Assembly (NCBI RefSeq): GCF_001612845.1
Contig: NZ_BDBF01000002.1
Span: 248,001-312,000, forward strand
DNA: 64,000 nt
Source of the DNA: Nocardia elegans NBRC 108235
Lineage (GTDB): Bacteria; Actinomycetota; Actinomycetes; Mycobacteriales; Mycobacteriaceae
Direction: 5' to 3'
Below are positions 34,491-43,709 of this stretch, piece after piece. The notes beneath the pieces are model-generated. The model ran no database searches. It saw only the letters and a program-made list of their open reading frames with translations, and was not told the origin of the DNA. Position 1 is the first letter of the stretch, and every line of letters begins with the position of its first letter. The position numbers were made by a program, and so were the translations under genes.

Positions 34491-34900
34491 GTACTCACCG
34501 TCTCGTCTGCGTTGTTGTGACAACGACTTTGTTGGCGGCCCGTCGTCGGAAGCGGGTCGAGTCGGACTCTAATCAGTTCGATGTCGCCGAAATCAGCCGC
34601 ATACAGCCTAAGTGGCGCAGGTCACGAGCGGGCATCCGCCCGGGCAAAACCGCTGGCCAAGGCTACTGGCGAGTAGCTTGCCGACACGGCGCCAGGTAGG
34701 GCGGACGATGGTCCGAATTGCCACATTGGCTACTACATAGTGTAGTTGTCTATTCTCACTCGCGTGCCCAGCGGGATGTGAGATATTCCGAGAGCCAGAC
34801 GTGATCAATCTCACAAGTACCCCCTTATCGAGCGGAGCGCTTGCCCACCTGCAATCGTTTCGTTACCGTCGATGCGGTCGATGTCACAGCCAGATCACAG
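34491..34900. other. Divergent intergenic region between sucC and the M23 peptidase
   Basis: It must contain the sucCD promoter (minus) and the M23 gene promoter (plus). Patches at 34500-34610 and 34720-34800 are AT-richer. No gene is seen. Confidence 0.5.
34732..34746. promoter_or_regulatory. Inverted repeat ACTACA-TAG-TGTAGT
   Basis: Six-base perfect arms around three bases in an AT-rich stretch, resembling BlaI/MecI- or PadR-type operators. It lies 240 bases upstream of sucC and about 380 upstream of the M23 gene. Confidence 0.35.
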
Positions 34901-35123
34901 GCGTGACGGGAATACTCGTCACTCGGTCGAAAGACCCAGCTGGTAGAACACCTGGTACAAGACGTCGGCGAACCCACCCGGATGAGGCCGCGTACACCGC
35001 ACCGATCAGGAGGACGGCAGGCTTGTTGCAGCACAGTGCTCCGCAGGTAGCGAGCCGTTGTACCGGCGCAGCGCGTCCCGCGTCATCCGGCTCCCCCGCG
35101 TTATCCGGTCTCGGAGTCCGCCG
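34900..35123 (+). other. Possible structured 5' leader of the M23 peptidase gene
   Basis: The stretch contains GTGACG...CGTCAC (34901-34922), GGTC-GAAA-GACC (a tetraloop hairpin near 34927-34938) and further pairable segments to about 35010, all on the transcript side. Cell-wall hydrolase genes of actinobacteria often carry c-di-AMP riboswitches, but I could not match the ydaO consensus, so I only note structure. Confidence 0.3.
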
Positions 35124-36416
35124 ATGAGTCACGGTCGCCTACAACCCGGGCATCGGCCGCAGTCCGCTCGCCGTTACCGCGCCGACGGTGAATCCCTCGA
35201 CCAGCATCCATACTTCGGTGGTAACCAATCCTTCGGCGGTTACACCGGTTCCCGTTCCGAGGAGCCCGCGGCCACGCCCGTCCGCAGTATGCCGGGGCGT
35301 GCCGACAGCTGGATGCCGTCCGGTGGCGCGGCCGTCGTCGGTCTCACCGCGACCACCGCACACTCGGCCGAGAACACCTGGGGCGCAACCGGTTCGGACG
35401 ATTCCGGGCAGTGGCAGCCGTGGGGCGCCCAGGCCCGGCCCGACGGTGACTGGACCGCCGACCCGCAGTGGCCGCGGACCGATGAATGGGCCGCCGCCGA
35501 TCCCGGTTACGACGACAGCCGGGGCGTGCACTACCCCGAGGACGAGGCCGACTATGAGGCCGCCGACGGCTATGACGAGCCCGCCGGCAACGTGCCCTTC
35601 AACCTGGCCCGGCTGCGCAGCCCCTGGAAGCGTGACGGCGCCGAGGCCGAAGAGGCCGACGCCACCGCGGAGGGCCCGAAGCGGTTCAGCGGCGCACACC
35701 GGGTGCCGACCCCACCGGCCGCGCTCAAGGGCCGTGCCGCCGTGGTGGCGGTCGCCGCCGGCGCGGTGGTCGCCGCCGGACAGGCCGGAATGGAGTCCGG
35801 CAGCCAGCACCACAATGCGACCGCCGACTACGACGCCGCCGGTCAGGTTCACGAAATCGCGGCCCAGGCGGTCAGCACCCAGGCGGGTAATCCGCAATCG
35901 CCGCAGGTTCTCAATGTCGCGCCGGTCGCGGATCTCAGTCAGTTCCAGGACATCCTGCAGCACGGTCAGGAATTCGCCGCCGGACTCGCGGCCCAGGAAT
36001 CGGCGAAACTGCGCCCCCTGTTCTCCAAATTCGCCAACGGCACCTTCACCTCCGGTTTCGGTAGCCGCTGGGGTGTGCAGCACCTGGGTGTCGACATCGC
36101 CGCCCCGATCGGGACCCCGATCTACGCGGTCGAGGACGGCGAGGTGATCAGCGCCGGCCCGGCCTCCGGTTTCGGCATGTGGGTCCGCCTGCGGCACGCC
36201 GATGGCACCATCACGGTCTACGGCCACGTCGACACCGCCACCGTCTCGGAAGGCCAACACGTGCTGGCCGGCGACCAGATCGCCACCGTCGGCAACCGCG
36301 GCTTCTCCACCGGCCCGCACTGCCATTTCGAGGTGTGGCTCAACGGCCAGGACAAGATCGACCCTCTCCCCTGGCTCGCCTCCCGCGGCATCTCCCTCGG
36401 CCCCGAACGCGACTAG
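35124..36416 (+). CDS. M23-family (LytM-type) peptidoglycan endopeptidase or activator
   Basis: 430 aa from the ATG at 35124 (GGAG eight bases before). An acidic, Trp/Asp-rich cytoplasmic half (to about residue 200) is followed by A-L-K-G-R-A-A-V-V-A-V-A-A-G-A-V-V-A-A-G, a weak membrane anchor, a helical linker, and a C-terminal M23 domain: G-F-G-S-R-W-G-V-Q-H-L-G-V-D-I-A-A-P-I-G-T-P, then Y-G-H-V-D and G-P-H-C-H-F-E-V-W. The zinc ligands (H in Q-H-x-G-x-D, the D, and H-x-H) are all present, so it may be catalytically active. It occupies the place of Rv0950c beside sucC. Confidence 0.88.
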   Translation: MSHGRLQPGHRPQSARRYRADGESLDQHPYFGGNQSFGGYTGSRSEEPAATPVRSMPGRADSWMPSGGAAVVGLTATTAHSAENTWGATGSDDSGQWQPWGAQARPDGDWTADPQWPRTDEWAAADPGYDDSRGVHYPEDEADYEAADGYDEPAGNVPFNLARLRSPWKRDGAEAEEADATAEGPKRFSGAHRVPTPPAALKGRAAVVAVAAGAVVAAGQAGMESGSQHHNATADYDAAGQVHEIAAQAVSTQAGNPQSPQVLNVAPVADLSQFQDILQHGQEFAAGLAAQESAKLRPLFSKFANGTFTSGFGSRWGVQHLGVDIAAPIGTPIYAVEDGEVISAGPASGFGMWVRLRHADGTITVYGHVDTATVSEGQHVLAGDQIATVGNRGFSTGPHCHFEVWLNGQDKIDPLPWLASRGISLGPERD

Positions 36417-36442
36417 GTCCGCGCGGCGGTCACTCCGGCGTC

Positions 36443-36970
36443 ATGATCGAAATCAGGGTGGTCGGCGCCGAGGACTGGCGGATCTGGCGCCGAGTTCGGC
36501 TGGCAGCACTGGCGGGGGCACCGCGGGCGTACCGGACCCGGCTGGCGGAATGGCAGGGCGACGGCGATCGCGAGCACCGCTGGCGCGCGCGGTTGGATAT
36601 CCCGGGAGCCCGCGATCTGCTGGCGTTGCACCACGGCGAACCGGTGGGAATAGCCAGCGGAGTGCCGGGGCCGGAAGATACTGCGGCCAGGGTGATTTCG
36701 ATGTGGGTCGACCCGTCCGCGCGGGGTTTGGGCGTCGGCGATCTGCTGCTGAGGACTGTCGAGCTCTGGGCTGCCGAACGCGGCTACACCACGCTCCGGC
36801 TCGGTGTCTTCGCCGACAACGAGCCCGCCATCGCGCTGTACCGCCGCAACGGATTCGAATTCGAGACCGGGCCCGGCGAAGACGCCGAACGGTTCCGGCG
36901 CACCGATCTCGACTCGGACGACCGCGTGGAACTCGTCATGGTCAAGGCCGTGGTTCCGGCGCGCCGCTGA
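36443..36970 (+). CDS. GNAT-family N-acetyltransferase
   Basis: 175 aa. I-E-I-R-V-V-G-A-E-D-W opens the fold, R-V-I-S-M-W-V-D-P-S-A-R-G-L-G-V-G-D-L-L is the acetyl-CoA loop and E-P-A-I-A-L-Y-R-R-N-G-F-E the conserved end. It starts 26 bases after the M23 stop. Substrate unknown. It is convergent with uvrD1, with 24 bases between the stops. Confidence 0.88.
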   Translation: MIEIRVVGAEDWRIWRRVRLAALAGAPRAYRTRLAEWQGDGDREHRWRARLDIPGARDLLALHHGEPVGIASGVPGPEDTAARVISMWVDPSARGLGVGDLLLRTVELWAAERGYTTLRLGVFADNEPAIALYRRNGFEFETGPGEDAERFRRTDLDSDDRVELVMVKAVVPARR

Positions 36971-36994
36971 GCGCGAGCCCGCCGGAACAACCGC

Positions 36995-39544
36995 TCAGAG
37001 CTTGACCAGGGTCCGGCTGTACTGCGGGATGAGGCGGATCTTGCCGGCGGTGCCGAAGTCGATGGTGACCGTGGCGAGGGCGCCGAAGCCCTCGGCGGCG
37101 ACCACTCGGCCGAGGCCGTACTTGTCGTCGCTGACGCGGTCACCCACCGCGAGGACGAGGCCGGAGTTGTTGTGTTTGGCCGCGGGCCGGGCGGGACCGC
37201 GGTCGCGCAGGCCGGGGCGCTGCTGGGACCAGCCGTCGCCGCGGGTCCAATCGCGTTCCAGGCCGTCGTCCTCGCCGCGGCGGCGGAAGCCACGTCCGCC
37301 CGAGGGAGGAGTCGGCTCCAGACGCTGCCAATCCATCAGATGACCCGGAATCTCCTGCAGGAAGCGGGACTCCGGATTCGACACCGCCTGTCCCCACCCG
37401 GACCGCACCACCGCACGGGTCAGGTAGAGCCGTTTCCGGGCGCGGGTGATGCCGACGTAGGCCAGGCGGCGTTCCTCGGCCAGTTCGGCCGGATCGCCCA
37501 GCGCGCGCATATGCGGGAACTGGCCGTCCTCCCAGCCCGTCACGAACACCACCGGGAACTCCAGCCCCTTCGCGGTGTGCAGGGTCATCAAGGTGACCAC
37601 GCCGGAGCCCTCGTCCGGGATCTGATCGGTATCGGCCACCAGCGAGACCCGTTCCAGGAACGCCGCCAGGGAACCGGGGTCCGGCTCGCCGTCGGCCGCC
37701 TCGGGCAGCAGGCCCTCCTCGCGGGCGGCCTCCACATTGTTGCGCGCCTCGGAACTGAATTCCCTTGCCACGCTGACCAATTCGTTCAGGTTGTCCAGCC
37801 GGGCGCCGTCCTGCGGATCGTCGGAGGCCTCCAGTTCGGCGCGGTAGCCGGTCTTGTCCAGCACCGCCTCGACGACATTGCCCACATCCGGGAATTCGGT
37901 GTTCCCGGTAACACCCGCCGCGCGGATCTCGTCGAGCAGATCGAGGAAGCCGGCGATCGCACGCTGCGCGCGGGTGTTCAGCAGGGCCACCTTGCCGTCG
38001 GCGGCGTCACGCAGCGCGGCCGCGAAGCCGATATCGCGCTGTTCGGCGTGCACCGCCACACAGGCCTCGGCGCGGTCACCGATCCCCCGGCGCGGCGTGT
38101 TGAGGATGCGACGCAGGCTCACCGCATCGTCGGGGTTCTCCAGCACACGCAGGTAGGCGACCACATCGCGGACCTCCTTGCGCTCGTAGAACCGGACTCC
38201 GCCGACCACCTTGTAGGGCAGGCCCATGCGGATGAAGATTTCTTCCAGCGCGCGCGAATTGTTGTTGGTGCGATAGAACACCGCGACATCGCCGTAGTTG
38301 TAGTCGCCCTGTTCGACCAGCCGGTCGATCTCGCGCGCGACGAACGACGCCTCGTCGTGTTCGTTGTCGGCGACGTAGCCGACGATCAGATCACCCTCGC
38401 CGGAATCGGTCCACAACTTCTTGTCGCGCCGATTCTCGTTGCGGGAGATGAGCGCATTTGCCGCCGAGAGAATGTGCTGGGTGGACCGGTAGTTCTGTTC
38501 CAGCAGAATCGTTTCCGCGTCCGGGAAATCGCGCTCGAATTCCTCGATATTGCGGATGGTCGCCCCGCGGAACGCGTAGATGGACTGGTCGGCGTCACCG
38601 ACCACGCACAGTTCGCTGGGCGGCACCACATCGTCGCGGCGCGCCGGTGTGAATTCCGGATCTGCGGCCTCGGCACCCGCGTCGGCGTCGTCGAGTTCGC
38701 CGGCCGGCGGTCGCACATGATGGCCGACCAGCTCACGCACCAGTACGTACTGGGCGTGGTTGGTGTCCTGGTACTCGTCGACCAGCACATGCCGGAAGCG
38801 ACGGCGGTAGTACTCGGCGACCTGCGGGTGGCTCTGCAGGAGCGCGACCGTCTCGCCGATCAGATCGTCGAAGTCGAAGGCATTGGCCGCGCGCAGCCGC
38901 CGCTGGTATTCGGTGTAGACCCGGGCGACGATGCCGGGCAGTTCGGTCTCGTCGGATTCCGCGTCCGCCGTGGCCGTTTCGGGGTCGATGAGCTCGTTCT
39001 TGAGATTGGAGATCGCGGTCGCGAGCAGTCGCGGCGAATACTTCTTCGGATCCAGATTCTGGTCGCGAATGATCATCGCCAGCAGGCGGCGCGAGTCGTC
39101 GGCGTCGTAGATGGAGAAGTTCGAGTTCAACGCGCCGGGCAGCAGGTTCGCCTGCATGCGCAGGATGCGCACGCAGGAGGAGTGGAAGGTGGACACCCAC
39201 ATGGCGGCGGCACGCGGACCGACCAGGTCGGTCACGCGCTCGCGCATCTCCGCGGCGGCCTTGTTGGTGAACGTGATGGCGAGGATCTGCCCGGGCGTGA
39301 CTCCGCGTTCGGCCAGCAGATAGGCGATGCGCCGGGTGAGGACCGCGGTCTTCCCGGAGCCGGCGCCGGCCACGATCAGCAGTGGCGAACCCGCGTGCAC
39401 GACCGCCGCCCGCTGCTGCGGATTCAAGCCCTCGAGCAGGCGCTGCGCCTGCCCCTCGGCCCGCGCGGATCCGACCGCGCCTCGCGTTGCCGCCGTACTC
39501 ACCGTTGCCGTCCCCGCCGCTGTTGCCGCCACCGTCGTCTCCAT
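36995..39544 (-). CDS. uvrD1: ATP-dependent DNA helicase UvrD1/PcrA
   Basis: 849 aa. A 30-residue Ala/Thr-rich start precedes the UvrD fold: L-N-P-Q-Q-R-A-A-V (Q motif), A-G-A-G-S-G-K-T (Walker A, residues 59-66), F-T-N-K-A-A-A-E-M-R-E-R (motif Ia), V-D-E-Y-Q-D-T-N (Walker B), V-G-D-A-D-Q-S-I-Y-A-F-R-G-A (III), and L-M-T-L-H-T-A-K-G-L-E-F-P-V-V-F (V). The C-terminal 90 residues include a tudor-like R-V-S-D-D-K-Y-G-L-G-R-V-V module that in UvrD1 helps dimer formation. A superfamily 1 3'-5' helicase for nucleotide-excision repair and replication stress. Confidence 0.95.
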   Translation of the reverse strand: METTVAATAAGTATVSTAATRGAVGSARAEGQAQRLLEGLNPQQRAAVVHAGSPLLIVAGAGSGKTAVLTRRIAYLLAERGVTPGQILAITFTNKAAAEMRERVTDLVGPRAAAMWVSTFHSSCVRILRMQANLLPGALNSNFSIYDADDSRRLLAMIIRDQNLDPKKYSPRLLATAISNLKNELIDPETATADAESDETELPGIVARVYTEYQRRLRAANAFDFDDLIGETVALLQSHPQVAEYYRRRFRHVLVDEYQDTNHAQYVLVRELVGHHVRPPAGELDDADAGAEAADPEFTPARRDDVVPPSELCVVGDADQSIYAFRGATIRNIEEFERDFPDAETILLEQNYRSTQHILSAANALISRNENRRDKKLWTDSGEGDLIVGYVADNEHDEASFVAREIDRLVEQGDYNYGDVAVFYRTNNNSRALEEIFIRMGLPYKVVGGVRFYERKEVRDVVAYLRVLENPDDAVSLRRILNTPRRGIGDRAEACVAVHAEQRDIGFAAALRDAADGKVALLNTRAQRAIAGFLDLLDEIRAAGVTGNTEFPDVGNVVEAVLDKTGYRAELEASDDPQDGARLDNLNELVSVAREFSSEARNNVEAAREEGLLPEAADGEPDPGSLAAFLERVSLVADTDQIPDEGSGVVTLMTLHTAKGLEFPVVFVTGWEDGQFPHMRALGDPAELAEERRLAYVGITRARKRLYLTRAVVRSGWGQAVSNPESRFLQEIPGHLMDWQRLEPTPPSGGRGFRRRGEDDGLERDWTRGDGWSQQRPGLRDRGPARPAAKHNNSGLVLAVGDRVSDDKYGLGRVVAAEGFGALATVTIDFGTAGKIRLIPQYSRTLVKL

Positions 39545-39589
39545 CGTCCATCCACGCTACCGGCGGCCACCGACATGCTGTAGTCCGGC

Positions 39590-39631
39590 GCGATCTCAGC
39601 GCATTCTCGACCGCGATTTCAGCGCATTCTC
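39590..39631. repeat. Two-copy 23-base direct repeat
   Basis: A 19-base unit (GCGATCTCAGCGCATTCTC / GCGATTTCAGCGCATTCTC, one mismatch) begins at 39590 and 39613. It lies in the 326-base gap between the divergent uvrD1 and chorismate mutase genes, 46 bases from the uvrD1 start. The remainder of the gap (39632-39870) holds no recognised feature. Confidence 0.6.
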
Positions 39632-39870
39632 AACGACGAGAACTTTGCCTCACTTGCCCCACGTGGCAGACTGGCCACATGACCAGCGCGCTCACGACCT
39701 CTGCTGTTCAGGCGTACGAAGGTATTCGTGGTCGCCGATTTCGCACGTGAGCGCACACTCGACGGGGGACAATTCAAGGCCGAACAGGTCTGTTTCACGG
39801 TGGAGGAACTAGATCGGTAACGGGGCAGGGCCGCACGCCGATCGAAGTTCTGACACGAGGAGAAGAAAGT

Positions 39871-40179
39871 ATGAGCACCTCTACTGAGCCGATTGATCAG
39901 CCCGCGACCGGTTCCGATGCGACGTTGCCGAGTAGCGAGGCGGAGATCGAGAAGCTCCGCAAGGAGATCGATCGCCTCGACGCCGAGATTCTCGCGGCCA
40001 TCAAGCGACGCACCGAGGTCTCGCGCATCATCGGCCGCACCCGTATGGCCAACGGTGGCCCGCGCCTGGTGCACTCTCGCGAGATGAAGGTGCTGGAGCG
40101 CTTCAGCGAACTGGGTCAGGAAGGTCACACGCTGGCCATGCTGCTGCTCCGCTTGGGCCGCGGCCGCCTCGGCCACTGA
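39871..40179 (+). CDS. Chorismate mutase (AroQ type, cytoplasmic)
   Basis: 102 aa. It rearranges chorismate to prephenate for phenylalanine and tyrosine synthesis. I-E-K-L-R-K-E-I-D-R-L-D-A-E-I-L-A-A-I-K-R-R is helix 1, with the substrate-binding arginine in L-R-x-x-I-D; I-G-R-T-R-M-A-N-G-G and the second half follow the small actinobacterial form (Rv0948c), which works in complex with DAHP synthase through its C-terminus (here L-L-R-L-G-R-G-R-L-G-H, matching the partner-contact tail). GAGGAG precedes the ATG. The 3' end lies in a tandem repeat. Confidence 0.92.
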   Translation: MSTSTEPIDQPATGSDATLPSSEAEIEKLRKEIDRLDAEILAAIKRRTEVSRIIGRTRMANGGPRLVHSREMKVLERFSELGQEGHTLAMLLLRLGRGRLGH

Positions 40180-40248
40180 TCTACAGCCGCCTCGGCCACT
40201 GATCTACAGCCGCCTCGGCCACTGATCAACGGCCGCATCGGCCACTTA
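40163..40248 (+). repeat. 23-base tandem repeat over the chorismate mutase 3' end
   Basis: Unit GCCGCCTCGGCCACTGATCTACA begins at 40163, 40186 and 40209; a fourth, partial and degenerate copy begins at 40232. The first copy encodes the last residues and stop of chorismate mutase; the others repeat the coding end and stop codon in non-coding DNA. Copies 1 and 2 are identical. Confidence 0.9.
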
Positions 40249-40315
40249 CCGGACTGCCGCATAGGCAGCCCCTCGAGACCACGCGGCGATCGTCTCGACG
40301 AACTCCGCGACCCCA

Positions 40316-40348
40316 GGCCGCCCCGGGTGCCGATCCCCCGGGGCGGCC
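40316..40348 (-). terminator. Terminator of the aldehyde dehydrogenase gene
   Basis: A 12-bp stem (GGCCGCCCCGGG and complement) with a 9-base loop, 24 bases beyond the minus-strand stop at 40373. Confidence 0.7.
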
Positions 40349-40372
40349 GTTTCGTATCCGGGAACTGCCGGA

Positions 40373-41824
40373 TCAGGGCAGGGCGATGTACTTCGTCGAC
40401 AGATACTCCTCGATTCCCTCGAAGCCGCCCTCCCGGCCGAATCCGGAGGCCTTGACCCCGCCGAACGGCGCCGCCGGATCGGAGATGACGCCGCGGTTGA
40501 TGCCGACCATTCCGCTCTCCAGCCCCTCCGCGATGCGCAGCGCACGATCCAGATCGCGGGTGTACACGTAAGCGACCAGACCGAATTCGGTGTCGTTGGC
40601 GGCGGCGAGGCCCTCCTCCTCGGTATCGAATCCGACGATCGGCGCGACCGGGCCGAACACCTCCTCGCTGAGAATGCGGGCCTGCTCGGGCACCTCGCAC
40701 AGCACGGTCGCCGGGTAGTAGTACCCGGTCCCGCCGGGCGCCTTACCGCCGATGCGCACCTCGGCGCCGCGTTCGACCGCGTCCTCGACCAGTTCGCTGA
40801 CGGTGTCGAGCTGGTCCTGGTTGATCAGCGGGCCGAGGGTGGTCGACGGGTCGTCACCCGGGCCGAGCTTGACCTCCTGCATGGCGGCGACGAGTTTGTC
40901 GGTGAACTCCGCGCGGACCGAGTTGTGCACGTGGAACCGGTTGGCGGCGGTACAGGCCTCGCCGCCGTTGCGCAGCTTCGCCAGCATCGCGCCCTGCACC
41001 GCGGCATCGATGTCGGCGTCGTCGAAGACCACGAACGGGGCGTTGCCGCCCAGCTCCATCGAGGTGCGCAGCAGGCCGTTGGCGGACTTCTCGACCAGTT
41101 TCTTGCCCACCCCGGTCGAGCCGGTGAAGGTGAGTTTGCGCAGCCGCGGATCGTTGATCAGCGGCTCGGTCACCGCGCCTGAGTGGCTGGAGGTGATCAC
41201 CGACAACACGCCGTCCGGCAGCCCGGCCTCACTGCACAGCTTCGCCAGCAGCAGCATGGTCAGCGGCGTGGCCGACGCGGGCTTGACGATCATCGTGCAG
41301 CCTGCGGCCAGGGCCGGGCCGATCTTGCGGGTACCCATCGCGAGCGGGAAATTCCAGGGTGTGATGGCCAGGCACGGTCCGACCGGCTGCTTGTGGACCA
41401 CGATGCGGCCGGTGCCGGTGGGCGCGGTCTGGTAGCGGCCGTGCACCCGGACCGCTTCCTCGCTGAACCAGCGGAAGAATTCGGCGCCGTAGCGCACCTC
41501 GTTGCGGCTCTCCGGCAGCGCCTTACCCATTTCCAGGGTCATCAGCAGTGCGAAGTCCTCGGTGCGCTCGACGATCCGCTCGTAGACCGCGCGCAGGATC
41601 TCACCGCGTTCGCGGGCCGGGGTCGCCGCCCAGCTGTCCTGAGCGGCCACGGCCGCGTCGAGGGCCCGCACGGCGTCCTCGGGGGTGGCGTCGGCAACGT
41701 GTGCGAGGGGCTCTCCGGTCGCCGGATTCTCGACCGCGAAGGTGGCGCCACCGGTGGCATCCACCGGCCCGCCGATCCAGAGTTGAGTGGGGACGGATTC
41801 GAGTAACTCGGTTTGCGACACCAT
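40373..41824 (-). CDS. gabD: NAD(P)-dependent succinate-semialdehyde dehydrogenase
   Basis: 483 aa from ATG 41824. The aldehyde dehydrogenase set is clear: T-P-W-N-F-P-L-A-M (cofactor), F-T-G-S-T-G-V-G-K, E-L-G-G-N-A-P-F-V-V-F (general base Glu) and N-G-G-E-A-C-T-A-A-N-R (nucleophile Cys). The G-E-A-C-T-A-A-N-R pattern is typical of succinate-semialdehyde dehydrogenases (GabD). It would feed succinate to the TCA cycle near sucCD. The longer frame to 41863 is rejected because TACCCT (minus strand, 41831-41836) lies six bases before this ATG, a leaderless promoter. Confidence 0.9.
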   Translation of the reverse strand: MVSQTELLESVPTQLWIGGPVDATGGATFAVENPATGEPLAHVADATPEDAVRALDAAVAAQDSWAATPARERGEILRAVYERIVERTEDFALLMTLEMGKALPESRNEVRYGAEFFRWFSEEAVRVHGRYQTAPTGTGRIVVHKQPVGPCLAITPWNFPLAMGTRKIGPALAAGCTMIVKPASATPLTMLLLAKLCSEAGLPDGVLSVITSSHSGAVTEPLINDPRLRKLTFTGSTGVGKKLVEKSANGLLRTSMELGGNAPFVVFDDADIDAAVQGAMLAKLRNGGEACTAANRFHVHNSVRAEFTDKLVAAMQEVKLGPGDDPSTTLGPLINQDQLDTVSELVEDAVERGAEVRIGGKAPGGTGYYYPATVLCEVPEQARILSEEVFGPVAPIVGFDTEEEGLAAANDTEFGLVAYVYTRDLDRALRIAEGLESGMVGINRGVISDPAAPFGGVKASGFGREGGFEGIEEYLSTKYIALP

Positions 41825-41830
41825 GTGCTC

Positions 41831-41836
41831 AGGGTA
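41831..41836 (-). promoter_or_regulatory. gabD -10 box, leaderless promoter
   Basis: TACCCT on the minus strand, six bases before the ATG at 41824. Confidence 0.45.
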
Positions 41837-41938
41837 GGCCGCGATGGACACAGGCGCGGGCAACTGCAGGGTGGGCGGTGACTGTCTGCGACGGCAGAGC
41901 CAGCGACATCACTCCCTGCGCGTACGGGAACCGGTCTG

Positions 41939-41944
41939 TAATCT
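41939..41944 (+). promoter_or_regulatory. pgi -10 box, leaderless promoter
   Basis: TAATCT, seven bases before the pgi GTG at 41952; divergent from the gabD promoter about 100 bases away. Confidence 0.5.
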
Positions 41945-41951
41945 CGCGGGA

Positions 41952-43604
41952 GTGAGCAGCGACATCACCGCGACGGCGGCCTGGCGGAAACTGCACGATC
42001 ACTATTCGGCCGTGGCCGACCGGCATCTGCGCGAATTCTTCGCCGAGGATCCGGACCGGGGACGCGAGCTGACCGTCGAGGTCGGCGATCTCCACATCGA
42101 CTACAGCAAGCACCGCATCACGCGCGAAACCCTGGATCTACTGCTCGATCTGGCGGAGACGGCGGGTGTGGCGCGGCGCCGCGACGCGATGTTCGCGGGC
42201 GAGCACATCAACACCTCCGAGGACCGCGCGGTGGGGCATGTGGCACTGCGCCTGCCGGCCGGCGCGTCGATGATGATCGACGGCGCCGACGCGGGTGCGC
42301 AGGTGCACGAAGTCCTGCGCCGGATGGGCGATTTCACCGATGCGGTGCGGTCGGGACAGTGGCGCGGCGCGGGCGGTGAACGCATCTCCACGGTGGTGAA
42401 CATCGGCATCGGCGGCTCGGATCTGGGTCCCGCCATGCTGTATCAAGCGTTGCGGCACTACGCGGATGCCGGGATATCGGCACGATTCGTCTCCAATATC
42501 GATCCGGCGGATCTGACCGCGAAACTCGACGGCCTCGATCCGGCGCGCACTCTGTTCGTCGTTGCCTCCAAGACGTTTTCGACGCTGGAGACGCTCACCA
42601 ACGCCACCGCGGCGCGGCGCTGGCTGGTCGCGGCGCTCGGCGAGGACGCGGTCGCCAAACATTTCGTGGCGGTGTCCACCCACGCGCAGCGGGTGGCGGA
42701 TTTCGGTATCGATACCGCGAATATGTTCGAGTTCTGGGATTGGGTCGGCGGCCGTTATTCGGTGGATTCCGCGATCGGGCTGTCGATGATGGCGGTGATC
42801 GGGAAGGAGCGGTTCGCCGAATTCCTCGCCGGAATGCACAGTGTGGACGAACATTTCGTCTCCGCGCCGCCGGAGCGCAATGCGCCGATCCTGCTCGGCC
42901 TGCTCGGGGTCTGGTACTCGAATTTCTTCGGTGCGCAGTCGCGCGCGGTGCTGCCGTACTCCAACGATCTGGCGCGCTTCCCGGCCTATCTGCAGCAGCT
43001 GACCATGGAGTCGAACGGCAAATCGGTACGGCTGGACGGCAGTCCGGTGACGACCTCGACCGGCGAGATCTTCTGGGGCGAGCCCGGAACGAACGGGCAG
43101 CACGCCTTCTACCAGCTGCTGCATCAGGGCACCCGGCTGGTGCCGGCCGATTTCATCGGATTCGCCCGTCCCACCGACGATCTCGCGACGCGCGATGGGT
43201 CCGGCAGCATGCACGACATTCTGATGAGCAATCTGTTCGCGCAGACGAAGGTGCTGGCCTTCGGGCGCACGGCGGAGGAGATCGAGGCCGAGGACGGCGG
43301 AACTCCGGGGTTCGATCCGGCCCTGGTGCCGCATCGCGTGATGCCCGGTAACCGGCCCTCCACCACGATCCTGGCCCCGCAGCTCACCCCGTCGGTGGTC
43401 GGGCAGTTGATCGCGCTCTACGAACATCAGGTCTTCGTCGAGGGCACCATCTGGGGAATCGACAGTTTCGACCAGTGGGGCGTGGAGCTGGGCAAACAGC
43501 AGGCGCTCGCCCTGGAGCCGCTGCTCACCTCCGCGGAAGATCCGGCACCGCAATCGGATTCGTCGACCGATGCGCTGATTCGGTGGTATCGCGGCCACCG
43601 CTGA
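41952..43604 (+). CDS. pgi: Glucose-6-phosphate isomerase
   Basis: 550 aa, full length. It interconverts glucose-6-phosphate and fructose-6-phosphate. Signatures: [11 protein letters not shown] (phosphate binding), [29 protein letters not shown] (family signature with the active-site Glu/His) and D-Q-W-G-V-E-L-G-K. The GTG at 41952 is supported by the leaderless -10 box and by the usual V/M-S-S-D-I-T start; an earlier frame to 41844 is not supported. Confidence 0.97.
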   Translation: MSSDITATAAWRKLHDHYSAVADRHLREFFAEDPDRGRELTVEVGDLHIDYSKHRITRETLDLLLDLAETAGVARRRDAMFAGEHINTSEDRAVGHVALRLPAGASMMIDGADAGAQVHEVLRRMGDFTDAVRSGQWRGAGGERISTVVNIGIGGSDLGPAMLYQALRHYADAGISARFVSNIDPADLTAKLDGLDPARTLFVVASKTFSTLETLTNATAARRWLVAALGEDAVAKHFVAVSTHAQRVADFGIDTANMFEFWDWVGGRYSVDSAIGLSMMAVIGKERFAEFLAGMHSVDEHFVSAPPERNAPILLGLLGVWYSNFFGAQSRAVLPYSNDLARFPAYLQQLTMESNGKSVRLDGSPVTTSTGEIFWGEPGTNGQHAFYQLLHQGTRLVPADFIGFARPTDDLATRDGSGSMHDILMSNLFAQTKVLAFGRTAEEIEAEDGGTPGFDPALVPHRVMPGNRPSTTILAPQLTPSVVGQLIALYEHQVFVEGTIWGIDSFDQWGVELGKQQALALEPLLTSAEDPAPQSDSSTDALIRWYRGHR

Positions 43605-43696
43605 CCCGCGACCACGGAAAATACCCCGCCCGGATGCGTAATTGATCTCATGCCGGGAATGTGAGCAGGGCACTGCCATGGCCCGATGCCCCGTTG

Positions 43697-43702
43697 TAAC
43701 GT
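43697..43702 (+). promoter_or_regulatory. -10 box of the small membrane-protein gene, leaderless promoter
   Basis: TAACGT, seven bases before the ATG at 43710. Confidence 0.4.
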
Positions 43703-43709
43703 CCGGAAT

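Noticed and set aside
32074..34520. A 755-codon plus-strand frame across sucCD
   Set aside because: It is the shadow of sucC and sucD on the opposite strand, which have full-length family matches.
34900..35123. ydaO (c-di-AMP) riboswitch
   Set aside because: The location is suggestive, but the conserved sequence blocks of that class could not be aligned by eye. Kept only as an unspecified leader.
39679..39750. 24-aa leader peptide before chorismate mutase
   Set aside because: No run of aromatic codons, no attenuator hairpin behind it, and a weak translation start.
40163..40248. CRISPR array
   Set aside because: The repeats are adjacent with no unique spacers and partly coding, so this is a simple tandem repeat.
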